Assembly: GCF_946479975.1 (NCBI RefSeq)
Contig: NZ_CAMLIX010000010.1
Location: 1-44,762 of the forward strand
Source: an uncultured Flavobacterium sp.
GTDB taxonomy: Bacteria > Bacteroidota > Bacteroidia > Flavobacteriales > Flavobacteriaceae
Direction of reading: 5' to 3'
DNA: 44,762 nt
In this document: positions 7,908-16,036 of the stretch, one piece after another
How positions within the stretch are numbered: position 1 is the first letter of the stretch
Layout: every line of letters begins with the position of its first letter
The notes under the pieces: generated by a model
Seen by the model: only the letters and a program-made list of their open reading frames with translations
Databases searched by the model: none
Told to the model about the DNA's origin: nothing
Program-made: the position numbers and the translations under genes

Positions 7908-8555
7908 TTAAATTTTGAATAAAAATGCAAATGACAATATTTTGTTTAAAAATAAAGCCTGTTTGATCTTTTTAAGTCTTTTCAAAACAGCTTCGTTAAA
8001 AGGATGTCTTGGCGGATTTTTTTGTTTTTCTTTAGGATCGTACAACATTCCGGTGCAAAGACACATTTTGTTTTCTTTGCTTTGTAAAATTGGGAAATTA
8101 GTACAGGTTTTACAGCCAGCCCAAAAACTCGGATCGGTTGTTAGTTCTGAGAAAGGGACTGGTTTATAACCTAGTTCAGAGTTAATTTTCATAACCGCCA
8201 AACCAGTTGTAATTCCGAATATTTTAGCATCTGGATATCTCTTTAGAGAATAATCAAAAACTTTCGATTTAATCTTTTTTGCCAAACCTAAACTTCTGTA
8301 GTCAGGATGTACAATTAAACCAGAATGTGCTACAAATTTTCCGTGTTCCCAACTTTCGATATAACAAAAACCCGCAAATTTTCCATCGGCCAGAGCAATC
8401 ATCGCATCACCATTCGCCATTTTTTTCTGAATGTACTCAGGAGTTCTTTTAGCAATCCCCGTACCTCTTAGCAAGGCAGATGATTCTATCGTATCGCAGA
8501 TTTCTTGTGCGAATTTGAAGTGTTCTTCCTGAGTAACAACAATAGAGATCTTCAT
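7908..8555 (-). CDS. GNAT acyltransferase with Cys-rich C-terminal segment; candidate N-acylglutamate synthase
   Basis: A 215-aa GNAT-fold protein. The acyl-CoA-binding motif is GLIVHPDYRSLGLAKKI at about residues 79-95. After the GNAT core comes a segment with five cysteines (GCKTCTNF, then MCLCTG) and a basic hydrophobic tail. It is the first gene of the arginine cluster, directly before argG. No other gene in the cluster could supply the first step, acylation of glutamate, so a glutamate N-acetyl- or N-succinyltransferase role is the obvious inference. I recall related GNAT proteins next to argG in other Bacteroidetes being assigned this role, but the sequence alone does not prove it. Confidence 0.75.
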   Translation of the reverse strand: MKISIVVTQEEHFKFAQEICDTIESSALLRGTGIAKRTPEYIQKKMANGDAMIALADGKFAGFCYIESWEHGKFVAHSGLIVHPDYRSLGLAKKIKSKVFDYSLKRYPDAKIFGITTGLAVMKINSELGYKPVPFSELTTDPSFWAGCKTCTNFPILQSKENKMCLCTGMLYDPKEKQKNPPRHPFNEAVLKRLKKIKQALFLNKILSFAFLFKI

Positions 8556-8711
8556 TTCAATAATTGAAGTTAGAGTTAAAAATTAAAGCATGTTGTTTAG
8601 TTTGAAATCCAGAATCGAATCCAATAAAATTAAGCATAAAAGAAGTAACATTCTCAAAATCAAAAACTTGATTAAGAAAAGCTAAAAAACAATAAATACT
8701 TTTAGGATATG

Positions 8712-8849
8712 TTTGTCCAATGGACAAATTTTGTGATTTCAAAATGAAAAATGGATATGAATAAATATACGGCTATAAAACTCAGTGAACACTATAGAGA
8801 TAGTGTCCGTACTTCGGGAGAAGTAATCGGTGAGTTTGTCCGTGACAAA
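8712..8849 (-). promoter_or_regulatory. Structured leader of the arginine operon: series of hairpins, possible attenuator
   Basis: On the transcribed (minus) strand four compact hairpins follow one another: TTTGTC-ACG-GACAAA (8835-8849), TACTTC-TCCC-GAAGTA (8810-8825), a 9-bp stem with loop CTCT (8787-8808), and a 17-nt perfect palindrome TTTGTCCA-A-TGGACAAA equivalent (8712-8728). The 3' arm of the first and the 5' arm of the last are complementary, so alternative pairing is possible. The first three overlap a 28-codon ORF. The leader runs from the promoter at 8884 to the GNAT start at 8555, about 320 nt, with no other convincing gene in it. Control by attenuation is inference. Confidence 0.5.
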
Positions 8850-8878
8850 GAAGTTATATGTAAACTTATTTTATTCAT
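8792..8878 (-). CDS. Putative 28-aa leader peptide of the arginine operon
   Basis: The ATG lies 5 nt after the TACATTTG box of the promoter, so the transcript would begin at or just before it. The ORF encodes a Ser/Thr-rich peptide starting MNKISLHITS and ending VRTLSL, then TAG. It contains two Arg codons, both CGG (codons 13 and 24). The first sits in the loop of the first leader hairpin, and the stop codon lies inside the third hairpin. Only 2 of 28 codons are Arg, fewer than in classical Arg leader peptides. I do not recognise a family. Confidence 0.4.
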   Translation of the reverse strand: MNKISLHITSLSRTNSPITSPEVRTLSL

Positions 8879-8883
8879 CGCTG

Positions 8884-8916
8884 CAAATGTACACTATTTT
8901 TTATTTTATAAAACAA
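8884..8916 (-). promoter_or_regulatory. Bacteroidetes-type promoter of the arginine operon
   Basis: Minus strand: TTG (8914-8916), 22 nt, then TACATTTG (8884-8891), matching the Bacteroidetes sigma-ABfr consensus TTG-N17-23-TAnnTTTG. Transcription should begin near 8880, about 320 nt before the GNAT start and directly at the leader ORF. No better promoter was found nearer to 8555. Confidence 0.65.
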
Positions 8917-8961
8917 AAAAATTAAATTCTAACATTTTTTTAATGTAATGTTTGTTTTTTT

Positions 8962-8996
8962 AAGGTACTGAGGTTCTAAGGTGCTAAGTTTCTAAG
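8962..8996. repeat. CTAAG-type 8-nt tandem repeat
   Basis: Units GGTACTGA, GGTTCTAA, GGTGCTAA and GTTTCTAA follow with an 8-nt period. They lie between the arginine promoter and the convergent end of the peptidase gene. The rest of 8949-9063 holds only short GAAACTTTGAACTTT-like near-repeats and no gene. The same family appears at 333-422. Confidence 0.6.
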
Positions 8997-9063
8997 ATTT
9001 TTGCCTGACGTAAATTTGAGAACTTGAAACCTGAAACTTTGAACTTTAAATCTAAAACAAAAT

Positions 9064-9100
9064 AAATCCCAAATCCAACAAAAGTTGGAATTTGGGATTT
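9064..9100 (-). terminator. Rho-independent-like terminator after the M1 peptidase gene
   Basis: AAATCCCAAATCCAAC (9064-9079) pairs with GTTGGAATTTGGGATTT (9084-9100), a 16-bp stem with one bulge and loop AAAA. On the minus strand it is followed by a T-rich tract, 20 nt after the stop codon at 9121. Confidence 0.75.
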
Positions 9101-9120
9101 TTAATATTGCAATTTAAATT

Positions 9121-11391
9121 TTACTTCTTAGTAAACGGAATTACTTGTCCATTACCTAAAACAATCATATCAAGACCAGTTTTAGCTTCATTGAATTTAA
9201 ATTTTAAACCAGCTCCTTTCGATTCGAATGTGTCTTTTTCATTCGGAACAGCTTTCACAGAAAACTTAGGGAAATCTGTAATTTCAGCACTTAACGTTCC
9301 GTTTTTCTCTGTAAATTCAATTGTTAAAGGCGCTCTATTTGTAACAAAAGTTCCTAAATAACCATCTAAAATTACATCTTTTTCAACTTTACCTTTTCCA
9401 GCTGTCCAAACATTATTTGAACCATTATTATCTGGGAAAGCGTGATCAGGATCTAAAGTTATGCTTTCAATTTCTTCAGTAGAATTATGTTTGAAAGACC
9501 ACTCGTTGTTACGCTGCCAGATTTCTACTGGAAGGTTGACTCTTGTTACTTTTCCACTTTTTGTTTTAACATCTAAAACAATCGGCATCGGCATTTTATC
9601 AAAATTCTCAACTGAAATAACCACCCCTTTTGCAGGATCATTTTTTACATATTTAATTGAATTAATTCCTTGGTCAAAACGCCAGTTGTTTACATACCAG
9701 CTTCTCCAGAACCAGCTTAAATCTTCACCTGCAACATTTTCCATCGATCTAAAAAAGTCATCTGGCTGTGGGTGTTTGTATGCCCAACGCTGAATATAAG
9801 TTCTAAAAGCAGTATCAAAACGCTCTTTTCCTAAAATTTGTTCTCTTAAAATTACCAAACCTGCACTTGGTTTAAAATAACACAACATACCAATATTAGC
9901 TTCCTTCATATTATCAGGAGAACTCATAATAGTTTCTAAATCAGGTCTTGTAAATGGCTCTGCCTGCTCATGTAAATCTGTTGCCGGTTCTTTATATTCA
10001 CCGTTATTAAATGCCGCAGTACTCAATGAGTTGATAAAAGTATTAAATCCTTCATCCATCCAGCCGAATAATCTTTCGTTTGAACCCACAATCATTGGAA
10101 ACCAAATATGACCAAATTCGTGGTCTGTAACTCCCCAAAGGTCTTGTCCTTTAGATTTCCATCCGCAGAAAACAATTCCAGGATATTCCATTCCACCTTC
10201 ATTTCCTGCAACGTTTGTCGCAACTGGATAAGGATATTCGAACCATTGTTTAGAATAATGTTCAATACAAGCTTTTACATATTCTGTAGAACGTCCATAA
10301 GCTCCCTGCCCTGCACTTTCAACAGGATAAGCAGATAATGCTAAAGATTTTTTACCACTTGGAAGATTAATTTTTGCTCCGTCTAAGATAAATGCAGGAG
10401 ACGATGCCCAAGAAAAATCACGTGCATTTTTAATTTTATAATGCCATGTTTTTTCTGTTCCAGCGTTTGTATTTGCAGTTGAAGCTACTTCTTGCTCAGA
10501 ACGAATTGTTACCGTTTTATCGCTGTTTGAAGCCTCTTTATATTTTTTAAGATGATCTGCAGAAAATACTTCCTGACCATTAACCAATTCTCCAGAAGCT
10601 ACCACAAAGTGATTTCCAGGAACAGTCAATTTTATATCAAAATCTCCATATTCTAAATAAAACTCAGATGCTCCTAAATATGGAGGCGTATTCCATCCTC
10701 TTACATCATCGTACACACACATACGTGGATACCATTGCGCAATTGTAAAGATTTTTCCGTTTTTAGTTTCTAAAACTCCCATTCTGTCAGACCCTTCAAA
10801 TGGTGCTATGAAAGAGAATTCGATTTTAATTTTTACAGAACCACCTTTTCCTGCCAATTCCTGTGGAAGAAAAACTTGCATTCTAGTATCTGTAACAATG
10901 TACTTTGCCTCAACTTCTGTTTTAGTTTTTCCGCCAGAAATAACTTTTACAGATTTAATTTTATTTCCACCTTCGAAAACTTGTCCTTGAGCTCCGTTAC
11001 GGCTTCCAGTCAATGGCACGACAGCGTTTCCTCTAGAATCTTCTTTAAATAAGTTCTGATCTAAATTCAGCCAAAGGAAACCCAGTTTGTCTGGACTATT
11101 ATTCGTATATGTAATTTCGTCTGTACCAACAATCTCATTTGTTGTACCGTTTAATTTTGCTGTGATTTGATAATCGGCTCTATTCTGCCAGTATTCAACT
11201 CCCGGCTGACCGCTCGCTGCACGAGTTGAAGTCCCATTTTTTGTATAAAAATGAGGTCCAAAGGCATCATGATAATTGTAATTATTTACTGGATTTGTTG
11301 TTGTCGCTGACGGAGTTTGCTGCGCCCAAACGGAAGAAATCCCAAAAAATAAAGCCGCGGTTAAAATGGCTTTTGCACATTGCTTTTTCAT
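9121..11391 (-). CDS. M1-family zinc metallopeptidase (aminopeptidase), exported
   Basis: A secreted peptidase of the M1 (gluzincin) family. From the ATG at 11391 it is 756 aa and begins with a Sec signal ([17 protein letters not shown]...WAQQ). The zinc site is HEFGH at residues 424-428, followed by the third ligand in GWMDEGFN 19 residues on. [10 protein letters not shown] upstream stands in for the GAMEN exopeptidase motif. The C-terminal third after about residue 560 is beta-rich. An in-frame start at 11415 would put charged residues before the signal peptide and is less likely. It stands alone, with its own terminator. Expected in periplasm or outside the cell; substrate unknown. Confidence 0.92.
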   Translation of the reverse strand: MKKQCAKAILTAALFFGISSVWAQQTPSATTTNPVNNYNYHDAFGPHFYTKNGTSTRAASGQPGVEYWQNRADYQITAKLNGTTNEIVGTDEITYTNNSPDKLGFLWLNLDQNLFKEDSRGNAVVPLTGSRNGAQGQVFEGGNKIKSVKVISGGKTKTEVEAKYIVTDTRMQVFLPQELAGKGGSVKIKIEFSFIAPFEGSDRMGVLETKNGKIFTIAQWYPRMCVYDDVRGWNTPPYLGASEFYLEYGDFDIKLTVPGNHFVVASGELVNGQEVFSADHLKKYKEASNSDKTVTIRSEQEVASTANTNAGTEKTWHYKIKNARDFSWASSPAFILDGAKINLPSGKKSLALSAYPVESAGQGAYGRSTEYVKACIEHYSKQWFEYPYPVATNVAGNEGGMEYPGIVFCGWKSKGQDLWGVTDHEFGHIWFPMIVGSNERLFGWMDEGFNTFINSLSTAAFNNGEYKEPATDLHEQAEPFTRPDLETIMSSPDNMKEANIGMLCYFKPSAGLVILREQILGKERFDTAFRTYIQRWAYKHPQPDDFFRSMENVAGEDLSWFWRSWYVNNWRFDQGINSIKYVKNDPAKGVVISVENFDKMPMPIVLDVKTKSGKVTRVNLPVEIWQRNNEWSFKHNSTEEIESITLDPDHAFPDNNGSNNVWTAGKGKVEKDVILDGYLGTFVTNRAPLTIEFTEKNGTLSAEITDFPKFSVKAVPNEKDTFESKGAGLKFKFNEAKTGLDMIVLGNGQVIPFTKK

Positions 11392-11575
11392 ATTTTTTAG
11401 CTGTTTATGTAGCAAATTAATGAAAAAAAAAGCTATTAAAGAGAAATTTCAAAACATAAATTCAATTTTAGCAAAATTTTATTAATAAAATAAATTAGCT
11501 CATTTTACAAGAAAACTAAATTTTATAAAATATATTTACATCACTATAAAAAACAATCCTTTTATACTTAAAATT

Positions 11576-12427
11576 GTGACTACAACTATTTCAAATTCAA
11601 AACTAAGCGCTTCAATCAAACATGCTGGAGCCGAGTTATTTTCTATAAAAGACAATCAGAACAATGAATATATTTGGGAAGGAAATCCTGATTTTTGGGG
11701 AAAACATTCTCCAGTTCTTTTTCCAATTGTTGGAACTTTAAAAAATAACACTTACACTATCAATGAGAAAGAATATCAATTGCCAAGACATGGTTTTGCC
11801 CGTGATATGGAATTTGAATTGATTGAGAAAACAGACAATAAAGCCGTTTTTTCTCTAAAATCTTCTGAAGAAACTCTAAAAAAATATCCTTTTAATTTTG
11901 AATTACAGCTTATTTATACTTTAAACGAAAGCGCTTTATCTTTAGAATATAATATAATTAATAAAGGAGAAGAAAAAATGCCGTTTTCAATTGGCGCGCA
12001 TCCAGCGATTGCTTTGCCTGAAAATTTCGAAGATTATGCGCTGCAATTTGAAAAAGAAGGACAGCTAAAATATTATTTACTGGAAAATGATTTGATTTCT
12101 TCTAAAACTAAAATTTTAGAAACGACAAACAATGAAGTTCGTTTAAATTATGAGCTTTTTAAAAATGATGCTTTGATTTTTAAAACATTAGATTCAAAAT
12201 CATTGACTATTCTAAAAAATTCAAAACCTTACGTGAAAGTTGATTACAAGGATTTTCCAAGTTTAGGTTTATGGACAAAAGAAAATGCGCCGTTTATTTG
12301 CATTGAGCCTTGGCTAGGTTATTCTGATACTGATGAAAATACTGGAGATTTATACCAAAAAGAAGGCATTTTGATTTTGGATGAAAATACCAATTTCACG
12401 GCAAAATTTACTATTACAATATTATAA
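11576..12427 (+). CDS. Aldose 1-epimerase family (galactose mutarotase-like) protein
   Basis: A 283-aa cytoplasmic protein with the galactose-mutarotase-like beta-sandwich pattern: FPIVGTLKNN, RHGFARDMEF at about residues 69-78, FSIGAHPAIALP at about 138-149, and CIEPWLGYSD near the C-terminus. His and Glu in these stretches match the expected catalytic pair of sugar-mutarotase-like proteins. The start is a GTG at 11576, as no in-frame ATG is close. It is followed after 11 nt by a GNAT gene, so the two are probably co-transcribed. The sugar substrate cannot be read. Confidence 0.85.
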   Translation: MTTTISNSKLSASIKHAGAELFSIKDNQNNEYIWEGNPDFWGKHSPVLFPIVGTLKNNTYTINEKEYQLPRHGFARDMEFELIEKTDNKAVFSLKSSEETLKKYPFNFELQLIYTLNESALSLEYNIINKGEEKMPFSIGAHPAIALPENFEDYALQFEKEGQLKYYLLENDLISSKTKILETTNNEVRLNYELFKNDALIFKTLDSKSLTILKNSKPYVKVDYKDFPSLGLWTKENAPFICIEPWLGYSDTDENTGDLYQKEGILILDENTNFTAKFTITIL

Positions 12428-12438
12428 CAAACATAAAG

Positions 12439-12987
12439 ATGTTAGAATTTAATTTTTCTCCCTTTCCCGTAATAGAAACGGATAGGCTAATATTAGACCG
12501 AGTAACCGAAGCAGACGTAAAAGACGTTTTCGAAATACGTTCTAATGCTGCAACCATGAAATATATTCCGAGACCTTTAGTTAAAAACGATGAAGAAGCT
12601 CTGGAACTTATTCAAATGATTGATGAAAAAATTGAAGAGAACATCTGTATTAATTGGGCTATCAGACTTAAAGGTAATCCAAAATTACTAGGTATTATTG
12701 GTTTCTACCGGATGCAACCTGAAAATTTTCGTTCGGAGATTGGTTATATTTTACATCCTGATTTTCATGGAAAAGGAATTGTTACGGAAGCTGTAAAAAA
12801 ATTAATAGGCTTCGGATTTACAGATTTAAAGCTGCACTCTATTGAAGCTGTTATTGATCCCGAAAATCATGCTTCTGAAAAAGTGTTACAAAAATGCGGC
12901 TTTGTTAAAGAAGCACATTTTAAAGAGTCTGACTTCTATGACGGAAAATTTTTAGATAAGGTAATTTATTCATTGTTAAACAATTAA
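12439..12987 (+). CDS. GNAT N-acetyltransferase, RimJ/RimL type
   Basis: A 182-aa protein starting with the typical ETDRLILDRVTEAD segment of RimJ/RimL-like acetyltransferases. The acetyl-CoA-binding stretch is YILHPDFHGKGIVTEAVKKL, and the C-terminal part VIDPENHASEKVLQKCGF is also characteristic. Members acetylate ribosomal protein N-termini or small amines; the substrate here is unknown. It sits 11 nt after the epimerase-like gene. Confidence 0.88.
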   Translation: MLEFNFSPFPVIETDRLILDRVTEADVKDVFEIRSNAATMKYIPRPLVKNDEEALELIQMIDEKIEENICINWAIRLKGNPKLLGIIGFYRMQPENFRSEIGYILHPDFHGKGIVTEAVKKLIGFGFTDLKLHSIEAVIDPENHASEKVLQKCGFVKEAHFKESDFYDGKFLDKVIYSLLNN

Positions 12988-13063
12988 ATTCATTATTAGA
13001 TTCTGACAAAAAATAATCTTGTTAAAAGTAGGTCAATCGGCAATAGTAAGAACTTAGTTACGT

Positions 13064-13071
13064 TATATTTG
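13064..13071 (+). promoter_or_regulatory. -7 promoter element (TATATTTG)
   Basis: TATATTTG matches TAnnTTTG and lies 36 nt before the ATG of the DUF3575 gene. I find no exact TTG at the right distance upstream. Confidence 0.45.
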
Positions 13072-13107
13072 TGCCGAAAATAAATTTTACCTGCGATTAA
13101 AAATACC

Positions 13108-13662
13108 ATGAAAAAAATACTCGCCTTTACCGTTCTTCTATTAGCTGCTCAATTGCATAGCCAGACTTTTGTCAAATTTAATGGCGCCACTGCCTTAGTA
13201 TTAATTCCAAATATTGGTATTGAAACCAGTATTGGAGAAAAAACTACTTTTAGTGCTGATTTAATGGTTTCTTTCTGGGATTCGTTTGACGGAAAGAATC
13301 CTATGAAGTTTGCTACATTTACACCAGAAATTCGTTATCATTTTAACGAAAAATATAATGGTTTTTATGTAGGAGGTCACATTGGAGCTGACCGCTACAA
13401 ATTACAAAAATGGAATTACTGGGACAGCAATAAATATGAAGATGGTTTTGGTTACAGACTTGGAGCTACAGTAGGTTACAACCTTAAATTAAATGATAAA
13501 TTTGTACTTGACTTTTTTGTTGGCGGAGGCTGGCACCAAGGATTTTATCACGGTAAATACAATGACGGAACTCCAGGAAGATATGAAAAAACAGTCAACT
13601 GGAATAAAAGTGGCGAATGGCTACCTTATCGTGGTGGTGTCATGATTTCGTACAAACTATAA
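13108..13662 (+). CDS. DUF3575-like outer-membrane/periplasmic protein
   Basis: A 184-aa protein with a signal peptide (MKKILAFTVLLLAAQLHSQ) and alternating beta-strand pattern rich in Gly and aromatics. FTPEIRYHFNEKYNGFYVGGHIG and FVLDFFVGGGWHQG-type segments suit a small beta-barrel of the DUF3575 group common in Bacteroidetes. It has its own likely promoter and converges on the VF530 gene with a 4-nt gap. Function unknown. Confidence 0.75.
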   Translation: MKKILAFTVLLLAAQLHSQTFVKFNGATALVLIPNIGIETSIGEKTTFSADLMVSFWDSFDGKNPMKFATFTPEIRYHFNEKYNGFYVGGHIGADRYKLQKWNYWDSNKYEDGFGYRLGATVGYNLKLNDKFVLDFFVGGGWHQGFYHGKYNDGTPGRYEKTVNWNKSGEWLPYRGGVMISYKL

Positions 13663-13666
13663 AACA

Positions 13667-13891
13667 TCAACCTAATTTAGGCAATGTTTTAATGTAAAGT
13701 TCTTCTACCTTCTTTCTTGCCCAATCTGTTTTTCTTAAGAAAGTAAGACTAGATTTCAAAGAAGGATTGGATGTAAAACATTTTACAGGAATTAATTCTC
13801 CTAAAGTATCAAAGCCATAAAAGTCGACTAAGATTTCGACAATTTTTTGAAGTGTAATTCCGTGTAACGGATCTTTGGATTGATTTTGCAT
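13667..13891 (-). CDS. VF530 family (DUF2132) small protein
   Basis: A 74-aa protein matching the VF530 pattern: KDPLHGITLQKIVEILV, then GELIPVKCFTSNPSLKSSL, then LRKTDWARKKVE. The family fold is known from a Vibrio protein thought to bind DNA; the cellular role is not established. It starts at an ATG, downstream of a terminator, so it probably has its own promoter, which I could not pinpoint. Confidence 0.88.
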   Translation of the reverse strand: MQNQSKDPLHGITLQKIVEILVDFYGFDTLGELIPVKCFTSNPSLKSSLTFLRKTDWARKKVEELYIKTLPKLG

Positions 13892-13914
13892 TTTTTACTT
13901 TTTAAAATATCAAA

Positions 13915-13941
13915 AAGACCATACTCAAAAAGTATGGTCTT
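13915..13941 (-). terminator. Terminator after the outer-membrane beta-barrel gene
   Basis: AAGACCATACT (13915-13925) pairs perfectly with AGTATGGTCTT (13931-13941). T-rich sequence flanks both sides, so it could work in both directions. It lies 54 nt after the stop of the gene at 13995. Confidence 0.75.
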
Positions 13942-13994
13942 CTTTTTTGCAAAATTACTAAATTGAATTTTACATTAATCAAATAAAGAATAAA

Positions 13995-14633
13995 TTAGAA
14001 TAAGAATTTAAATCCAACAGAAATTGGAGAAGTCAAATTAGGATTACTTCCGCCTAAAGCAGTATTATAAAACGGATCTACGTTTGCTACATGCGCTAAG
14101 CCAAAATTGGTAACTGTTGTTTTTTCTCCAGTTTTAGGATCAAGTGTTGTGGATGTAAAGTTTGCTAAATCATAAGAAAATTCAACAGAGAAATTTTTAG
14201 TTACAAAATAATCAAATCCACCTGACATAGATACACCAACTTGAGTAACTTTTAATTCACTTTCTTTTTCTTTCCCTGAAATAATTGGCACTGCTAATTG
14301 TCCAAAGAAATAAAGAGAACCAGCAACATTCCAATACTTTCTTACTAACGGCTCCGCAACAATTAAATCTGTTTTTGCTGCTGTTCCTGCATTAGAATCT
14401 GCTTTTACGTTAATATACCCTACTGCAGCTCCAACAGCTACAGATGGTGTTACAAACGTTCCAACGATTGGTAATACAGAAATATTTGTACTTTTTACAT
14501 CGCTTGTTTTAGTCTGCTGATATCCAAATTGTGAAGTTACAAACCATGTACCTTTTAATCCTTGAGAAGAATCTTGAGCTTTCGCAGTTAAACCAATTAA
14601 CACCATACTCAATAATGTTACAATTTTTTTCAT
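13995..14633 (-). CDS. Outer-membrane beta-barrel protein
   Basis: A 212-aa protein with a Sec signal peptide (MKKIVTLLSMVLIGLTAKAQ). The mature part has alternating hydrophobic strands, including VAVGAAVGYINVKAD, GVSMSGGFDYFVT and a C-terminal strand ending in phenylalanine (SVGFKFLF), the usual outer-membrane barrel ending. Family size and pattern suit the OmpA/OmpW-like beta-barrel domain. It has a clear promoter at 14661-14688 and a terminator at 13915-13941, so it is monocistronic. Confidence 0.85.
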   Translation of the reverse strand: MKKIVTLLSMVLIGLTAKAQDSSQGLKGTWFVTSQFGYQQTKTSDVKSTNISVLPIVGTFVTPSVAVGAAVGYINVKADSNAGTAAKTDLIVAEPLVRKYWNVAGSLYFFGQLAVPIISGKEKESELKVTQVGVSMSGGFDYFVTKNFSVEFSYDLANFTSTTLDPKTGEKTTVTNFGLAHVANVDPFYNTALGGSNPNLTSPISVGFKFLF

Positions 14634-14660
14634 TTTATTTCGTTTTTTTTAATTACAGAG

Positions 14661-14688
14661 CAAACTTATGAGTAAGGTTTTTGCTCAA
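14661..14688 (-). promoter_or_regulatory. Promoter of the outer-membrane beta-barrel gene
   Basis: Minus strand: TTG (14686-14688), 17 nt, TAAGTTTG (14661-14668), a good match to the Bacteroidetes consensus, about 28 nt before the ATG at 14633. Confidence 0.65.
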
Positions 14689-14760
14689 GCCTGATTAAAA
14701 TCATAGATTTAAAAAAAACTTTAATTATCTTAGCGAGTATAAAGTTTTTCAATTTTGTCT

Positions 14761-14768
14761 TACATTTG
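14761..14768 (+). promoter_or_regulatory. -7 promoter element (TACATTTG) of smpB
   Basis: TACATTTG lies only 5 nt before the smpB ATG at 14774. If used, the mRNA is leaderless or nearly so. No exact upstream TTG is seen. Confidence 0.5.
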
Positions 14769-14773
14769 CACCC

Positions 14774-15229
14774 ATGTTAAAATCAGTCAATATATTAAAT
14801 AAAAGAGCCCGTTTTGATTACGAAATAATCGATACCTATACTGCAGGTGTTGTTTTAACTGGTACAGAAATCAAATCTATACGTTTAGGAAAAGCCAATA
14901 TTACAGAGAGTTTCTGCGAGTTTAGCGGTATGGAACTTTTTGCAATCAATACCTATATAGAAGAATATACGTTTGGAAATCAATTCAATCATAAATCTAG
15001 AAGCGAAAGAAAATTACTTCTTAATAAAAAAGAATTAAAGACACTTCACAAAAGCGTTCAAGCAAAAGGGCTTACGATTGTGCCTTTGAAATTATTCACC
15101 AATGAAAAAGGTTTGGCTAAATTGCAAATTGGACTTTGTAAAGGAAAGAAAAACTACGACAAACGAGAATCTCTAAAAGAACAAGACACGAAAAGAGATT
15201 TGGATCGTATTAAAAAAGCTTTTAACTAA
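14774..15229 (+). CDS. smpB: SsrA-binding protein
   Basis: SmpB binds tmRNA and brings it to stalled ribosomes for trans-translation. The 151-aa protein shows the expected [20 protein letters not shown] start, [28 protein letters not shown], and the C-terminal [20 protein letters not shown], whose basic tail enters the mRNA channel. Family length is about 150-160 aa. It is preceded by a very close -7 element and followed by a terminator that overlaps its stop, so it is monocistronic. Confidence 0.97.
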   Translation: MLKSVNILNKRARFDYEIIDTYTAGVVLTGTEIKSIRLGKANITESFCEFSGMELFAINTYIEEYTFGNQFNHKSRSERKLLLNKKELKTLHKSVQAKGLTIVPLKLFTNEKGLAKLQIGLCKGKKNYDKRESLKEQDTKRDLDRIKKAFN

Positions 15230-15243
15230 AAAGCTTTTTTAAT
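15209..15243 (+). terminator. Terminator overlapping the smpB stop codon
   Basis: ATTAAAAAAGCTTTT (15209-15223) pairs with AAAAGCTTTTTTAAT (15229-15243), with the stop codon in the loop, and the T run is part of the right arm. Coding and terminator sequence overlap. Confidence 0.65.
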
Positions 15244-15310
15244 TTATGTAAAGCCTTATTTATTAATATTTTATCGTTATTTTTACTTATAACCAATTTA
15301 ACTTTAAAAT

Positions 15311-15952
15311 ATGAAAAAGACTTTACTTTTGTTTTTTGCTGTAGTTCTATTTTCTAGTTGTGGCAGCAATACTTCTATTGTAAACAGCTGGAGAGATCCA
15401 AAAATTACGGTTGCTCAAGAAAATTTCAAAAAGGTTTTAGTAGTTGTTTTGGTAAAAGACGAAGCATCTAGAAGAGTTGCCGAAAATCGAATTGCTGCAA
15501 ATAATCCTGTTTTTAGAACTTCGTATCAATATCTAAACGAAACAACTAAAGCGCTTACAAAGGAACAAAAATTGAAAATTCTACAAGATGAAAATTTTGA
15601 CGGCGTAATAACAATGCGGCTTGTAAGTAAAGAAAAAGAAACAACTTATGTTCCCGGCACCTATACCGGAATGTATTACGGAGGTTTTGATGGAATGTAT
15701 ACGGGAATGTACGGTTATGGTTTTGGAAATTGGTACGGAATGTATTCTCCATCTTTTTATGATCCCGGCTATTATCAAGAAGCCACATTATATATGGTAG
15801 AAACTAATATATTCTCATTAAAAGAAAATAAATTAATCTGGACAGGAACTACAGAATCGCAAAATGTGACAGATTTAGGACAAACAGTCGATGCAATTAT
15901 GCAAACTGTTGTAAAAGAAATGAGAAAAGACGGTTCGCTTCCGCCAAAATAA
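15311..15952 (+). CDS. Lipoprotein, DUF4136-like
   Basis: A 213-aa protein with a lipoprotein signal (MKKTLLLFFAVVLFSSCGS, lipobox cysteine at residue 18). The body begins SIVNSWRDPKI, as in small Bacteroidetes lipoproteins with a DUF4136-like fold. In the middle (about residues 115-150) is a Gly/Tyr/Met-rich segment with repeated GMY units (TGMYYGG, DGMYTGMYGYGFG). Likely anchored to the outer or inner membrane facing the periplasm. Function unknown. Confidence 0.8.
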   Translation: MKKTLLLFFAVVLFSSCGSNTSIVNSWRDPKITVAQENFKKVLVVVLVKDEASRRVAENRIAANNPVFRTSYQYLNETTKALTKEQKLKILQDENFDGVITMRLVSKEKETTYVPGTYTGMYYGGFDGMYTGMYGYGFGNWYGMYSPSFYDPGYYQEATLYMVETNIFSLKENKLIWTGTTESQNVTDLGQTVDAIMQTVVKEMRKDGSLPPK

Positions 15953-16008
15953 AAAATATTAAGGCATTATTTCTAAAATACTGCTTTTATTTTCCTTAAA
16001 AAAATGAC

Positions 16009-16016
16009 TAATTTTG
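16009..16016 (+). promoter_or_regulatory. -7 element (TAATTTTG) of the HTH-Fic gene
   Basis: TAATTTTG lies 20 nt before the ATG at 16037. It overlaps the codons after an upstream in-frame ATG at 16004, which argues that 16037 is the real start. Confidence 0.4.
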
Positions 16017-16036
16017 TCAAGACTAAGTTATTCATA

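Noticed and set aside
8557..8742. 61-codon minus-strand frame directly before the GNAT gene
   Set aside because: It is Phe/Asn-rich with no recognisable pattern and lies in the operon leader; composition is what random AT-rich sequence gives. Kept only as part of the leader.
8751..8948. 65-codon plus-strand frame opposite the arginine leader
   Set aside because: It is antisense to the promoter, leader ORF and hairpins. The palindromic sequence keeps several frames open, and the hydrophobic end is translated poly-A/T.
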